From Ruminococcus sp. (lineage in GTDB: Bacteria; Bacillota; Clostridia; Oscillospirales; Ruminococcaceae), in contig JAGAQC010000056.1 of assembly GCA_017622925.1 (NCBI GenBank), positions 1 through 33,038 of the forward strand: DNA of 33,038 bases, in the 5' to 3' direction. The notes below the pieces were generated by a model. That model was not told the origin of the DNA. It worked only from the letters and a program-made list of their open reading frames with translations, and did no database searches. This document shows, in pieces, positions 1 to 9,277 of the stretch. Both the position numbers and the translations under genes were made by a program. Positions within the stretch are counted from its first letter, which is position 1; every line of letters starts with the position of its first letter.

Positions 1-136
1 AGCCGCAAAAAACAGTGAATAATGAATGATAATATGATATTTTTCCTGCTTTAGCAATAAAAAATTTGCTGAGACAGGATTTTTTTCTGAGTCATCTCAA
101 ACTCGTCTATATGGACTTTAATCAGCGTTTCCTTAG
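1..136. repeat. 136-bp inverted repeat, left copy
   Basis: Bases 1-136 are the exact reverse complement of 32899-33034. The inner boundary is sharp and starts with CTAAGGAAACG when read outward. On this side it interrupts the pilin-like gene on the minus strand. I see no transposase in the window. The copies face outward, so they are probably the same end of an insertion-type element lying just beyond each edge, a place where assemblies often break. The element family is unidentified. Confidence 0.85.
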
Positions 137-452
137 ATAATCCAAGACCAGCGTCTTCACTTGTTATAGCTGCAATAAATTTAGCTAATTCACTTTGAGT
201 TTCTGAACCAGAAGCAGTATTTGAAATTGCCCAGCTATCAATATTTACAGCACCGGTATCAGTTACAGAAACTTTAAAAATTTCATAAGCTTTTACATCA
301 TCAATTATTGAATCTGTTGGAACATTTGTCGGCATTGCTAAAGACAACGTTGTTGCAGCACTTGCAGTAAGATTCATAGCCATTGGAGCAACCGCGCAAG
401 CCGCTAAAGCGACAGCCGAAACCATAGCCGCAAATTTTTTAAATTTTCTCAT
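51..452 (-). CDS. Pilin-like secreted protein, 3' end replaced by repeat
   Basis: The protein opens with a Sec signal peptide: a basic start (MRKFKKF), a hydrophobic core and a likely cleavage after TASA. The mature part has a short stretch (KAYEIFKV, then ELAKFI) like the N-terminal region of SpaA-type, isopeptide-forming pilins of sortase-assembled pili; this is inference from motif style. The reading frame meets the 136-bp repeat near base 136, and its last ~28 residues are encoded by the repeat. The native C-terminus and any LPXTG sorting signal are therefore missing. A start at 452 is preferred over the ATG at 473, which lies upstream of the TGGAG ribosome site. It sits directly downstream of a signal peptidase gene, typical of a pilus locus. 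Confidence 0.55.
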   Translation of the reverse strand: MRKFKKFAAMVSAVALAACAVAPMAMNLTASAATTLSLAMPTNVPTDSIIDDVKAYEIFKVSVTDTGAVNIDSWAISNTASGSETQSELAKFIAAITSEDAGLGLSKETLIKVHIDEFEMTQKKILSQQIFYC

Positions 453-492
453 AAAAAACTCCATTTCCCTCATATAATATGAGTATCCCGAT

Positions 493-1098
493 CTACTCTG
501 CCGAACCGCCGTGAACGGGGCCTATTACCTCCCACGGCCATAAACGGAAGATAACCTTGCCTATAATATACTCGTCGGCAATACAGCCAACGGAGCTTGA
601 ACGGCTATCAACCGATACCGAACGGTGGTCGCCCATAACAAAAATTCTGTTGTCAGGCACCTGATAGGGCAGATCTATGTCGCATTCGCCGAATGCTTTC
701 TCGCTTATATACGGTTCGTCAAGAGCCTTTCCGTTGACGTAGACCGTACCGTCCTCACTTATATCAACAACGTCCCCCGCCGTGCCTATAACTCTTTTAA
801 GAAGGACCTTGTTGTTAAAATAGAAGGCAACAATATCGCCGCTTTTGAAATCCGCCCGTTTATTGCAGATCAGCAGATCGTCGTTTTTCATGGTAGGTGT
901 CATACTCGAACCCGTGACCCTGAAAACGGGGAGAAAAAGCATTGATATAAGAACAGCTACCGCCGCAACCACGATAAGTGAGGAGATCGTGTTATACAGC
1001 ATTTTCGCGTAGCTTTTCCTGTAACGTATACGCTCTGCAGCGGCGTTGAGCTGATCGGCTGTCGGCAAATCTTTTTTCACATCGTTCATAGCCGTCAC
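493..1098 (-). CDS. lepB: Type I signal peptidase
   Basis: A 201-residue S26-family signal peptidase that cuts signal peptides on the outer face of the membrane. One N-terminal membrane segment lies at about residues 38-58. The catalytic serine is in the box GSSMTPTM (Ser65) and the general-base lysine in LLKRVIGTAGD (Lys101). The conserved MGDHR box and the following DSR complete the fold. The frame opens with GTG in a GTGA overlap with the stop of the upstream coiled-coil gene, so the two are translationally coupled; an in-frame ATG lies three codons further in. Its position just ahead of a pilin-like gene suggests a dedicated pilin-processing peptidase rather than the housekeeping enzyme, but this is inferred from context. 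Confidence 0.93.
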   Translation of the reverse strand: MTAMNDVKKDLPTADQLNAAAERIRYRKSYAKMLYNTISSLIVVAAVAVLISMLFLPVFRVTGSSMTPTMKNDDLLICNKRADFKSGDIVAFYFNNKVLLKRVIGTAGDVVDISEDGTVYVNGKALDEPYISEKAFGECDIDLPYQVPDNRIFVMGDHRSVSVDSRSSSVGCIADEYIIGKVIFRLWPWEVIGPVHGGSAE

Positions 1099-1370
1099 TT
1101 CCCCGCCTTGCCTTTAGGAGCGTTTTTCCTGCCGGGCGGAGCTTTGCCTGCAAGGCAATCCTCCACAACGCTTCGGACGCTTTTGAGAAGCTCGTTTCGG
1201 CTCTCCTCCGACAAAACGACCTCAGCCCCGTGCGACGATTTAGTAAGCTCGTCGATTCTTTCGGTAAGGGCGGCGTTCTCGGCTTGAAGCTCGTCAAGCT
1301 CCTTTCTGAGGTAAAACAGTATTTCCAACAGTTCGGCTCGTTTAAGCTTCCGAAGTTCCTTGTCAGTCAT
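1095..1370 (-). CDS. Small coiled-coil protein of the pilus-type locus
   Basis: A 91-residue soluble protein. Residues ~5-50 form a heptad-rich helix (LRKLKRAELLEILFYLRKEL, then a leucine/glutamate-rich stretch ending IDEL), predicted to be a coiled coil. The tail is basic and rich in Lys, Gly and Pro (KAPPGRKNAPKGKAGK). The start at 1370 is chosen because an AGGAG site lies 6 bases upstream; an ATG at 1394 would place that site inside the gene. It is the first gene of a three-gene operon with the signal peptidase and the pilin-like gene, and a strong promoter lies just upstream. No function is recognised. Confidence 0.7.
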   Translation of the reverse strand: MTDKELRKLKRAELLEILFYLRKELDELQAENAALTERIDELTKSSHGAEVVLSEESRNELLKSVRSVVEDCLAGKAPPGRKNAPKGKAGK

Positions 1371-1415
1371 TTCTGCTCCTTTCAAAAAACGCATTCGTTA
1401 ATTAATCACAATATT

Positions 1416-1444
1416 ATTATACCTCCTTTTGCCCGTTGTGTCAA
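1416..1444 (-). promoter_or_regulatory. Promoter of the coiled-coil/signal peptidase/pilin operon
   Basis: On the minus strand, a perfect TTGACA (1439-1444) and a perfect TATAAT (1416-1421) are separated by 17 bases. It lies about 45 bases upstream of the start codon at 1370. Confidence 0.8.
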
Positions 1445-1615
1445 GACTTTTGAAGAATGTTCACAAATTATCATTAGAAATCACAAACTTTATATGCAAC
1501 TTTTATACACTTTGACGATTCTTCTTTAAGCTGTCGGGACTTCTTTTCTGAGGACACGGGGTTATAGGGCTTTATATGCAGTTCCTAAACACCCTATATC
1601 CTTTTCCATATGCTT

Positions 1616-1644
1616 ATTATAGCACTATTTCACTGAATTGTCAA
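1616..1644 (-). promoter_or_regulatory. Second minus-strand promoter, no adjacent ORF
   Basis: A second perfect TTGACA (1639-1644) and TATAAT (1616-1621) with 17-base spacing on the minus strand. The ~170 bases that follow contain no convincing ORF but do contain an imperfect hairpin (arms around 1562-1571 and 1592-1601). It could be an extra promoter for the operon below or could drive a small RNA. In the remaining part, 1645-1795, I see no feature. Confidence 0.55.
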
Positions 1645-1795
1645 TAGTCGGAAATTAATTTTGTTGAACTTCAACAAACCGCCGCATATTTCTTTAACAT
1701 ATGCTCCAATTCCGAGCCGTTATCGCCCCGAAATGTTCATATGGCGTTCATAAGAGCGGTTTTTATGTTAAATAAATTTATTTTTTTGATTCCTA

Positions 1796-1824
1796 TTGAC
1801 AAACCCGAAATTCCATGTTATAAT
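1796..1824 (+). promoter_or_regulatory. trp operon promoter
   Basis: TTGACA at 1796-1801 and TATAAT at 1819-1824, both perfect, spaced by 17 bases. Transcription should start near 1831, just ahead of the T-box leader. Confidence 0.85.
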
Positions 1825-1830
1825 ACATGT

Positions 1831-2111
1831 AAACCGTTGATGCGGAGATAACGTTGATCATGCTTTCACAGAGAGTCCGCGGCGCTGAGAGTCGGGCAAA
1901 ACACAGGTCATCAAATGGACCGCTGAGGGTACGGTCAAACGAGGGGGAGGATTCACCCTCGGAGTATTCCGTAACGTCAGACGCGCGTTAAGCGTCGGGG
2001 ATATGTTTGTATCCTGCAAAGCGCATGAGGTTTTTTCCCCTCATGAATCAAGGTGGTACCGCGGATCTTTATTCGTCCTTGGCAGAAGTTTTTTCTGCCG
2101 AGGACTTTTTT
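1831..2111 (+). promoter_or_regulatory. T-box riboswitch (tryptophan)
   Basis: A T-box leader that senses uncharged tRNA-Trp and controls the trp operon by transcription antitermination. The hallmark T-box sequence AGGTGGTACCGCG is at 2051-2063, within the antiterminator that pairs with the free tRNA acceptor end. It is followed by an intrinsic terminator. The 5' part (about 1835-1945) can form Stem I with an AGAGA-type bulge near 1870; the best specifier codon is TGG at 1916-1918, matching tryptophan and the trpE gene downstream. The exact 5' end is estimated from the promoter. Confidence 0.92.
2075..2111 (+). terminator. T-box attenuator terminator
   Basis: A GC-containing hairpin (GTCCTTGGCAGAA paired with TTCTGCCGAGGAC) runs into a run of T. 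It competes with the antiterminator of the T-box and stops transcription ahead of trpE when tRNA-Trp is charged. Confidence 0.9.
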
Positions 2112-2132
2112 ATTTCTTTCGGAGGTGTTATT

Positions 2133-3599
2133 ATGAACTTTTTGCCCGATTTTCAGACCGTCAGGGACATCGCAGACAGCGGAAAATACGATATTCTCCC
2201 CGTTAGCTGCGAAATCCTTTCCGACATCTGTACCCCTATCGAGGCTCTTATGACCTTGAAAAATATCTCGACCCACTGCTATATGCTCGAATCTGTCGCC
2301 GAAAAGGAAAAATGGGGGCGTTATACGTTCCTCGGCTTCGACCCAAAGCTGCAAATCTCGGCTGTCGGAAATAAGCTCACTACGGGCGGTATGACCGTTG
2401 AATCCGACGACCCGAGCGTTCAGATTCGTCAGCTTCTCTCCAACTACAAAAGCCCCAAATTCGACTATCTGCCGTCCTTTACAGGCGGACTGGTGGGGTA
2501 TTTTTCCTACGATTTTCTCGCCTATACCGAGAAGTCCCTCCGCCTTGATACCGAGGATTCGGAGCAGTTCAAGGACGTTGACCTGATGCTTTTCGATAAA
2601 GTTATCGCTTTTGACAATTTCCGCCAAAAGATAATTCTTATTGCGAATATGTCCCTCGAGGACCCCGAATCAGGCTACAACAAGGCTAAATTGGAGCTTG
2701 AACAGCTTGCTTCTCTCCTGCGCCACGGCGAACACCGCCATGAACCCGCAGGTCACCTCACTACGGACGTCACTCCCCTCTTTAATAAGGAAGAGTTCTG
2801 CAATATGGTCAACACCGCTAAACGCCACATCTATGAGGGGGATATTTTCCAGATAGTTCTCTCTAACCGTCTTAGCGCAGGATTTGAGGGCAGTCTGCTC
2901 AACACCTACCGCATTCTCAGGACTATAAATCCTTCGCCGTATATGTTCTATTTTTCAGGCACTGATGTGGAGATCGCAGGCGCGTCCCCCGAAACTCTCG
3001 TTAAGCTCGAAAACGGCGCGCTTCACACGTTTCCCCTCGCAGGAACGCGTCCCCGTGGCAAGACCGAAGCCGAGGATAAGGCTCTCGAAGAAGGTCTGCT
3101 GAAAGACGAAAAGGAGCTTTCCGAGCATAACATGCTGGTTGACCTTGGCAGAAACGACCTTGGTAAAATAAGCAAATTCGGTACGGTTAAGGTCGAAAAG
3201 CTCCACAGCATCGAACGCTATTCCCACGTAATGCACATAGGCTCGACCGTTTACGGCGAAATTCGTGATGAATTTGACGCTCTCGACGCAGTAAGCGCCG
3301 TTCTTCCGGCAGGAACGCTCTCGGGCGCGCCGAAGATCCGTGCCTGTCAGATAATCGCAGAGCTTGAAAACAACAAGCGCGGCATTTACGGCGGAGCTGT
3401 CGGATACATTGATTTTACAGGCAACCTCGATACCTGTATCGCCATACGCATTGCCTACAAGAAAAACGGCAAAGTCTTTGTCAGAAGCGGCGCAGGGATA
3501 GTTGCCGATTCTGTTCCCGAAAACGAATATCAGGAGTGCATCAATAAGGCGGCTGCTGTCGTCAATGCTCTTAAAATGGCTGAGGAGGCGGATTTATGA
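2133..3599 (+). CDS. trpE: Anthranilate synthase component I
   Basis: A 488-residue chorismate-using subunit of anthranilate synthase, first committed step of tryptophan synthesis. The N-terminal regulatory region carries MLES at residues 51-54, the counterpart of the LLES motif that binds tryptophan for feedback inhibition, so enzyme-level control is likely in addition to the T-box. The C-terminal catalytic domain shows the family signatures AGTLSGAPKIRACQII and YGGAVGYIDF. The start at 2133 follows a GGAGGTG ribosome site at 2121-2127; the open frame continues further upstream into the riboswitch, but that is not coding. Its stop overlaps the trpG start (ATGA), which couples the two subunits. 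Confidence 0.97.
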   Translation: MNFLPDFQTVRDIADSGKYDILPVSCEILSDICTPIEALMTLKNISTHCYMLESVAEKEKWGRYTFLGFDPKLQISAVGNKLTTGGMTVESDDPSVQIRQLLSNYKSPKFDYLPSFTGGLVGYFSYDFLAYTEKSLRLDTEDSEQFKDVDLMLFDKVIAFDNFRQKIILIANMSLEDPESGYNKAKLELEQLASLLRHGEHRHEPAGHLTTDVTPLFNKEEFCNMVNTAKRHIYEGDIFQIVLSNRLSAGFEGSLLNTYRILRTINPSPYMFYFSGTDVEIAGASPETLVKLENGALHTFPLAGTRPRGKTEAEDKALEEGLLKDEKELSEHNMLVDLGRNDLGKISKFGTVKVEKLHSIERYSHVMHIGSTVYGEIRDEFDALDAVSAVLPAGTLSGAPKIRACQIIAELENNKRGIYGGAVGYIDFTGNLDTCIAIRIAYKKNGKVFVRSGAGIVADSVPENEYQECINKAAAVVNALKMAEEADL

Positions 3600-4162
3600 T
3601 ACTTTTGATAGATAACTACGACAGCTTTTCGTATAACCTTTTTCAGCTTGTCGGCGAACTCTGCCCTGATATAAGGGTCGTCCGCAACGATGAGCTGACC
3701 ATATCCGAGATCGAAACGCTCGCTCCCGAAAAAATCATCATCTCCCCCGGACCGGGTCGCCCCGAGGACGCGGGAATTATAATTGAAGCCGCAAAAACTG
3801 TCTGCAAAAAAATACCCACGCTCGGCGTTTGTCTCGGTCATCAGGCTATCTGTGCCGCTTACGGCGCAAAAATAACCTATGCAAAGATCCTTATGCACGG
3901 CAAGCAGTCGGTTATAAGCTTTACAGGCTCATGCCCGATTTTTAAGGATATTCCCGAAAACTCGCCTGTCGCACGCTATCATTCCCTTGCCGCCGACCCC
4001 GAAACGCTCCCCGACTGCCTTGAGGTCACAGCTTTGGCGGACGACGGCGAGATCATGGCGGTACGTCACAGAGAGTACGACATTTTCGGCGTACAGTTCC
4101 ACCCCGAGTCGATAATGACTCCAAACGGAAAAACAATGCTTAAAAACTTTATAGATCTTTAA
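3596..4162 (+). CDS. trpG: Anthranilate synthase component II (glutamine amidotransferase)
   Basis: A 188-residue class I glutamine amidotransferase that delivers ammonia to TrpE. The nucleophile is Cys79 in GVCLGHQ, and the His/Glu pair is in QFHPES (His169, Glu171). The oxyanion-loop region [10 protein letters not shown] is present. Length is normal for a stand-alone, unfused TrpG. It starts by ATGA overlap with trpE and is followed 17 bases later by trpD. A PabA role shared with folate synthesis cannot be excluded, as many Firmicutes use one amidotransferase for both; the operon position favours tryptophan. Confidence 0.96.
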   Translation: MILLIDNYDSFSYNLFQLVGELCPDIRVVRNDELTISEIETLAPEKIIISPGPGRPEDAGIIIEAAKTVCKKIPTLGVCLGHQAICAAYGAKITYAKILMHGKQSVISFTGSCPIFKDIPENSPVARYHSLAADPETLPDCLEVTALADDGEIMAVRHREYDIFGVQFHPESIMTPNGKTMLKNFIDL

Positions 4163-4179
4163 TTTTGGAGGTATCAATT

Positions 4180-5199
4180 ATGATAAAAGAAGCAATAGTT
4201 AAGATCGTTGACAAACAAGACCTGACATATGATGAAGCATATGCCGTAATTTCGGAGATCATGTCGGGAAACTCCACACCTACTCAGAACGCCGCATTTC
4301 TTGCCGCTCTGTCAACAAAAAGCACCAAGTCAGAAACGATAGACGAAATAACGGGCTGCGCGGCTGCTATGCGCGACGCGGCAATTAAATTCGAGAACGA
4401 CATGGATTTGCTTGAAATCGTCGGAACAGGCGGCGATAATGCGCACAGCTTCAATATTTCCACCACCTCGGCAATGGTCATCGCCGCTTCGGGCATACTT
4501 GTCGCCAAACACGGAAACCGCGCGGCTTCATCTCTTTCGGGTACTGCCGACTGCCTTGAAGCTCTCGGTATGAATATAGACCTCGAACCCGAGAAATGCC
4601 GCGAACTTCTGGAAAAAGCAGGCTTCTGCTTCTTCTTTGCGCAGAAATATCACACCTCTATGAAATACGTCGGACCTATCCGCAAGGAACTCGGTATCAG
4701 GACTGTGTTCAATATCCTCGGACCTCTTACCAATCCTGCGTCCCCCAAACATCATCTTCTCGGCGTTTACGATTCCTCCCTTATCGTACCCGTTGCGCAG
4801 GTGCTTATGAAGCTCGGTTCTCAAAGCGGAATGGTAGTCTACGGAAAGGATAAGCTTGACGAAATTTCACTTTCCGCGCCTACCATGATATGCGAATACA
4901 AGGACGGCTGGATGAAAAACTACGAGATAACTCCCGAGCAGTTCGGCTTTGAACGCTGCACAAAGGACGATCTTCTCGGTGGTACTCCTGCCGAAAACGC
5001 CGCCGTCACAAGAGGAATACTCTCGGGAGAGATCAAGGGTCACAAGAGAAACACGGTTCTCCTCAACGCAGGAGCTGCTATTTACACGGGCGGCAAAGCG
5101 CGCTCTATGGAGGACGGCGTAAAGCTCGCCGCCGAGCTTATCGACAGCGGTAAGGCTCTTGAAACGCTCAATAAAGTGATCGAACTTTCCAATAGCTGA
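4180..5199 (+). CDS. trpD: Anthranilate phosphoribosyltransferase
   Basis: A 339-residue enzyme that joins anthranilate to phosphoribosyl pyrophosphate. The PRPP-binding signature [14 protein letters not shown] and the loop [21 protein letters not shown]-type region (typical ..SSKSGxADxLExLG) are present. The central TNPASP segment and C-terminal glycine-rich region are intact and the length is standard. The start at 4180 follows a TGGAGG site; the longer open frame from 4165 would include that site. It is separate from trpG, unlike the fused arrangement in enterobacteria. Confidence 0.96.
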   Translation: MIKEAIVKIVDKQDLTYDEAYAVISEIMSGNSTPTQNAAFLAALSTKSTKSETIDEITGCAAAMRDAAIKFENDMDLLEIVGTGGDNAHSFNISTTSAMVIAASGILVAKHGNRAASSLSGTADCLEALGMNIDLEPEKCRELLEKAGFCFFFAQKYHTSMKYVGPIRKELGIRTVFNILGPLTNPASPKHHLLGVYDSSLIVPVAQVLMKLGSQSGMVVYGKDKLDEISLSAPTMICEYKDGWMKNYEITPEQFGFERCTKDDLLGGTPAENAAVTRGILSGEIKGHKRNTVLLNAGAAIYTGGKARSMEDGVKLAAELIDSGKALETLNKVIELSNS

Positions 5200-5207
5200 G
5201 GTGCGGA

Positions 5208-5990
5208 ATGACTATACTCGAAAAGCTTGCTGACTATGCGAAAATCCGTGTAGCATCGGCAAAAGAAAAGCTCTCATATGAGGAACTGAGGTCAATGGCG
5301 CTTTCTGTTCCGACAGGTTCGTTTGAATTTGAAAATGCGCTTAAAAAGCCGAACATTTCTTTTATCTGCGAGTGCAAAAAGGCTTCCCCCTCAAAAGGAA
5401 TTATTGCAGAGGATTTTCCCTATCTCCAAATCGCAAAGGACTATGAATCGGCAGGAGCTGACTGCATTTCCGTTTTAACCGAGCCGAAATGGTTTCTCGG
5501 AAGTAATGATTATCTGCGTGAAATAGCCGAAAATGTAAGCGTTCCCTGCATACGCAAGGATTTCACCGTTGACGACTACATGATCTATGAAGCTAAGCTT
5601 CTCGGAGCAAAGGCGGTTCTCCTGATATGCTCCATTCTGTCAGCCGAACAGATAAAAGCCTATATAAAGGTATGCGACAGCTTGGGAATGTCCGCCCTCG
5701 TGGAGGCGCACGATGAAGCGGAGGTCAGAACTGCGGTAAACTGCGGCGCAAGGCTTATCGGCGTAAATAACCGCAATCTGAGCGATTTTTCCGTTGACAC
5801 GGGAAACAGCCGCCGTCTACGGGAGCTTGTTCCTCACGACGTACTGTTCGTTTCGGAAAGCGGAGTAAAAACCTCGGAGGATATAGCTCTTTTGCGTGAA
5901 GCTGGCGCGGACGCCGTACTTATCGGCGAAACGCTCATGCGCGCGGAAGATAAGACCGCCAAATTAGCGGAACTGAGGGGCAGAGCATGA
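5208..5990 (+). CDS. trpC: Indole-3-glycerol phosphate synthase
   Basis: A 260-residue TIM-barrel enzyme that closes the indole ring by decarboxylating cyclisation of CdRP. Signature segments are ICECKKASPSKG (Glu55, Lys57), SVLTEPKWFLGS, VPCIRKDF (Lys117), ALVEAHDE (Glu166), IGVNNRNL and SESGV, in the expected order. It is monofunctional: trpF is a separate gene starting four bases before this stop (ATGA overlap). It lies 8 bases after trpD. Confidence 0.96.
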   Translation: MTILEKLADYAKIRVASAKEKLSYEELRSMALSVPTGSFEFENALKKPNISFICECKKASPSKGIIAEDFPYLQIAKDYESAGADCISVLTEPKWFLGSNDYLREIAENVSVPCIRKDFTVDDYMIYEAKLLGAKAVLLICSILSAEQIKAYIKVCDSLGMSALVEAHDEAEVRTAVNCGARLIGVNNRNLSDFSVDTGNSRRLRELVPHDVLFVSESGVKTSEDIALLREAGADAVLIGETLMRAEDKTAKLAELRGRA

Positions 5991-6580
5991 CTAAAATAAA
6001 AATGTGCGGCATAAGAAGGCTCGCCGATATCGAGTATGTCAACAAGCTCCTGCCCGAGTATATCGGCTACGTTTTTGCCAAAAAAAGCAAGCGTTATATC
6101 GCTCCCGAAAAAGCGGCTGAACTTACGGAGCTTCTTGACGAAAAAATAATTCCCGTGGGAGTTTTCGTTGACGAACCAATTGAAAACGTTAAGTCGCTCG
6201 TAAACTCGGAAACTGTAAAGGCTGTTCAGCTTCACGGAAACGAGAATGAAAAATATATCGCCGAGCTTCAAAGAGAGCATATATACGTCGTCAAGGCGTT
6301 TATAGTGCGGTCTGAAAAAGACGTTGAGCTTGCCGATAATTCGCCTGCCGACTTTGTTCTCCTTGACGCAGGAATGGGCGACGGCAGACAGTTCGATCAT
6401 GAACTGCTGAAAGGCATGAGCCGCCCTTATTTCCTTGCAGGCGGACTGTCACCCGAAAACGTCGGCTTCGCTGTAAAAACTTTAAACCCTTATGCCGTTG
6501 ACGTCAGCTCGGGAATCGAGACAAACGGCGTTAAAGACTTTGATAAAATGAAAAAATTTACCCAAAATGTTAAAATCTAA
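5987..6580 (+). CDS. trpF: Phosphoribosylanthranilate isomerase
   Basis: A 197-residue TIM-barrel isomerase converting phosphoribosylanthranilate to CdRP. The catalytic cysteine is Cys7 in IKMCGI and the catalytic aspartate is Asp127 in VLLDAG. The phosphate-binding segments [10 protein letters not shown] and VDVSSGIE are intact. It overlaps trpC by the ATGA quartet and precedes trpB by 13 bases, so it is inside a tightly coupled operon. Confidence 0.96.
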   Translation: MTKIKMCGIRRLADIEYVNKLLPEYIGYVFAKKSKRYIAPEKAAELTELLDEKIIPVGVFVDEPIENVKSLVNSETVKAVQLHGNENEKYIAELQREHIYVVKAFIVRSEKDVELADNSPADFVLLDAGMGDGRQFDHELLKGMSRPYFLAGGLSPENVGFAVKTLNPYAVDVSSGIETNGVKDFDKMKKFTQNVKI

Positions 6581-6593
6581 CGGAGGTTTTATT

Positions 6594-7784
6594 ATGTCAC
6601 AATCAAAAGGACGTTTCGGCGTTCACGGCGGACAGTATATCCCCGAAACGCTGATGAACGCCATAAACGAGCTTGAAAAAGCTTATAACCACTATAAAGA
6701 CGATCCCGAATTCAACAGGGAGCTTACACAGCTTTTCAATGAGTATGCAGGCAGACCGTCCCTGCTTTATTACGCCGAAAAGCTTACAAAGGAGCTTGGC
6801 GGAGCTAAGATTTACCTCAAGCGTGAGGATCTCAACCACACAGGCTCTCACAAAATAAACAACGTCCTCGGGCAGGCTCTTCTCGCCAAAAAAATGGGAA
6901 AAACTCGCCTTATAGCCGAAACGGGCGCAGGTCAGCACGGCGTCGCCACTGCTACCGCCGCAGCTCTCCTCGGTATGGAATGCGTTGTGTTCATGGGCGA
7001 GGAGGACACTAAACGTCAGGCTCTCAACGTTTACCGCATGAAGCTGCTCGGCTCCGAGGTTATCCCCGTCACAACGGGTACTGCGACCTTGAAGGACGCT
7101 GTTTCCGAGGCTATGCGTGAGTGGACGAAACGTATCAGCGATACGCACTACTGTCTCGGCTCTGTCATGGGACCTCACCCGTTCCCGACGATAGTACGTG
7201 ATTTTCAGGCGGTCATTTCGCGTGAATCGAGACAGCAGATACTCGATAAGGAGGGCAGACTTCCCGACGCTGTCATCGCCTGCGTAGGCGGCGGCTCGAA
7301 CGCCATAGGAAGCTTTTATCACTACATTCCCGATGAAAACGTTCGTCTTATAGGCTGCGAAGCCGCCGGAAGGGGCATTGATACCTTTGAAACGGCGGCA
7401 ACCGTAAATACGGGAAAAATAGGCATTTTCCACGGCATGAAGTCCTATTTCTGTCAGGACGAATACGGTCAGATCGCTCCCGTTTACTCAATATCGGCAG
7501 GTCTTGACTACCCCGGAGTAGGCCCTGAACACGCATATCTGCATGACATCGGACGCGCGGAATACGTTCCCGTTACAGACGACGAAGCCGTAAACGCTTT
7601 CGAGTATCTTTCAAGAGTTGAGGGCATAATACCTGCGATAGAGTCCGCTCACGCAGTCGCCTACGCCATGAAGCTCGCTCCGACTATGGATAAGGATAAA
7701 ATTATAATTATTACGATCTCGGGCAGAGGAGACAAGGACTGCGCCGCTATCGCGCGATACAGAGGGGAGGATATTTATGAGTAA
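6594..7784 (+). CDS. trpB: Tryptophan synthase beta chain
   Basis: A 396-residue PLP enzyme that condenses indole with serine. The PLP lysine is Lys87 in [10 protein letters not shown], the catalytic glutamate is in ETGAGQHG, and the phosphate-binding loop is GGGSNAIG. The YPGVGPEH segment marks the TrpB1 class that partners TrpA. The start at 6594 follows CGGAGG; an upstream in-frame TTG-type opening lies inside trpF and is not used. The 3' end overlaps trpA by 8 bases. Confidence 0.97.
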   Translation: MSQSKGRFGVHGGQYIPETLMNAINELEKAYNHYKDDPEFNRELTQLFNEYAGRPSLLYYAEKLTKELGGAKIYLKREDLNHTGSHKINNVLGQALLAKKMGKTRLIAETGAGQHGVATATAAALLGMECVVFMGEEDTKRQALNVYRMKLLGSEVIPVTTGTATLKDAVSEAMREWTKRISDTHYCLGSVMGPHPFPTIVRDFQAVISRESRQQILDKEGRLPDAVIACVGGGSNAIGSFYHYIPDENVRLIGCEAAGRGIDTFETAATVNTGKIGIFHGMKSYFCQDEYGQIAPVYSISAGLDYPGVGPEHAYLHDIGRAEYVPVTDDEAVNAFEYLSRVEGIIPAIESAHAVAYAMKLAPTMDKDKIIIITISGRGDKDCAAIARYRGEDIYE

Positions 7785-8553
7785 TATAAGAAAAGCATTT
7801 GAAAACGGCAAGGCGTTTATTCCCTTTATTACGTGCGGAGACCCCGATCTTGAAACGACCGCAAAGGTCGTTCGTGCGGCGGCTGATGCAGGAGCAGACC
7901 TTATTGAGCTTGGCATTCCTTTTTCCGACCCGACCGCAGAAGGTCCTGTTATTCAGGGGGCGAACATTCGTGCGCTGGCTGGCGGAGTAACAACGGATAA
8001 AATATTTGACTTTGTGACCGAGCTTCGCCGTGACGTGAAGATACCGCTTGTTTTCATGACATACGCTAACGTTGTTTTTTCCTACGGCGGCGAACGTTTT
8101 ATGTCGCGCTGCAAGGAATCGGGAATTGACGGTATCATACTTCCCGATCTTCCCTATGAAGAAAAGGACGAATTTTCCGACGTATCAAAAAAATACGGTA
8201 TTGATATGATCTCCCTTATCGCTCCGACCTCCGAGGACAGAGCCGCTATGATCGCAAAAGATGCCGAGGGATTTATTTACATCGTTTCCAGTTTGGGCGT
8301 TACAGGCGTCAGAAGCGAGATAAACACCGATATAAGCCGTATAGTTAAGGTAATACGTGAGAATACGGACGTTCCCTGCGCTGTCGGATTCGGTATTTCC
8401 GAGCCTCGTCAGGCTCAGAAAATGGCAGGCATTTCAGACGGAGCTATCGTAGGTTCGGCAATAATAAAGATCATCGAACAGTACGGTAAGGATTCACCCT
8501 ACTACGTCGGCGAATACGTCAGACTTATGAAAGAGGCTGTTTCGGGAGTATAA
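7777..8553 (+). CDS. trpA: Tryptophan synthase alpha chain
   Basis: A 258-residue TIM-barrel subunit that cleaves indole-3-glycerol phosphate and channels indole to TrpB. The catalytic glutamate is Glu44 in [11 protein letters not shown]. The position equal to Asp60 of the E. coli enzyme is Glu55 here (PTAEGPVIQ in place of ADGP). The phosphate-binding segments [10 protein letters not shown] and GFGISEP, and the late VGSAII, are intact, so the gene looks functional. It begins within the end of trpB. Confidence 0.96.
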   Translation: MSNIRKAFENGKAFIPFITCGDPDLETTAKVVRAAADAGADLIELGIPFSDPTAEGPVIQGANIRALAGGVTTDKIFDFVTELRRDVKIPLVFMTYANVVFSYGGERFMSRCKESGIDGIILPDLPYEEKDEFSDVSKKYGIDMISLIAPTSEDRAAMIAKDAEGFIYIVSSLGVTGVRSEINTDISRIVKVIRENTDVPCAVGFGISEPRQAQKMAGISDGAIVGSAIIKIIEQYGKDSPYYVGEYVRLMKEAVSGV

Positions 8554-8558
8554 TAATT

Positions 8559-9236
8559 ATGGCTTTTAAATTGGATAATGTAGTGCCATGGGGAAGAAAT
8601 ATTGACGAATACCGAAAAATGTTCATGTTATCCGATAATGATATGAAAAAGCGTATTGCAGGATTCGGCGACGGTCCTGCAAGCTTTAATTTTCAGGCAA
8701 CCGCACAAGGATTTTCGGTTACGTCTTTTGACCCTGTTTATCAGTTCACAAGAGAACAGATTGCAGAACGAATCGAAGAAGTCCGTACCGTTGTTATGAA
8801 TCAGATGAAACATAATATGGAAAATTATGTATGGACTGATATAAAAAATCTCGATGAACTGGAAAACCGACGAATGTCGGCTATGAGAATGTTTTTAGAT
8901 GATTTTGAACAGGGTAAGGCTGAGGGACGATATATTTATCATGAATTACCGTCAGAAGTCAGTTTGCCGGATAACTCTTTCGATATAGGATTAAGTTCGC
9001 ATTTTCTACTGATGTATACATCTCTCGGATATGATTTCCATATCAGGTCAATAACTGAAATGCTCAGGGTTTGCAGACAGATACGCATCTTCCCGATCGT
9101 CGATTTAGATGCGAAAAAAACAGATTTGACAACAGATGTTATAAATTATTTCAGCAAGGAATATTCAGTCAGAATTACCAATACGTCCTATGAATTTCAA
9201 AAGGGTGAAAATAAAATGCTGATAATTGAAAAATAA
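8559..9236 (+). CDS. Methyltransferase-like protein of unknown role
   Basis: A 225-residue soluble protein, placed 5 bases after trpA and so probably co-transcribed with the trp operon. The N-terminal part (VPWGRNIDEYRKMFML) and the centre with a post-I-like stretch (LPDNSFDIGLSSHFLL) followed by a helix and a strand resemble the second half of class I SAM-dependent methyltransferases found in many bacteria. The glycine-rich SAM loop is weak (GFGDGPASF near residue 35). Base composition is more AT-rich than the trp genes, which hints at a later arrival. Substrate unknown; a direct link to tryptophan is not supported. Confidence 0.6.
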   Translation: MAFKLDNVVPWGRNIDEYRKMFMLSDNDMKKRIAGFGDGPASFNFQATAQGFSVTSFDPVYQFTREQIAERIEEVRTVVMNQMKHNMENYVWTDIKNLDELENRRMSAMRMFLDDFEQGKAEGRYIYHELPSEVSLPDNSFDIGLSSHFLLMYTSLGYDFHIRSITEMLRVCRQIRIFPIVDLDAKKTDLTTDVINYFSKEYSVRITNTSYEFQKGENKMLIIEK

Positions 9237-9277
9237 AGCGATGATTTGATTTACAGAAATAAATCCGACAAATGCAG

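Noticed and set aside
2007-2132. In-frame upstream extension of trpE
   Set aside because: It runs through the T-box antiterminator and terminator; the GGAGGTG site and family N-terminus place the start at 2133.
5834-6400. Long minus-strand ORF of 188 codons over trpC/trpF
   Set aside because: It is the antisense shadow of two clear enzymes and has no family features or ribosome site.
6603-7433. Minus-strand ORF of 276 codons inside trpB
   Set aside because: Antisense shadow of trpB in codon-biased DNA; no recognisable motif.
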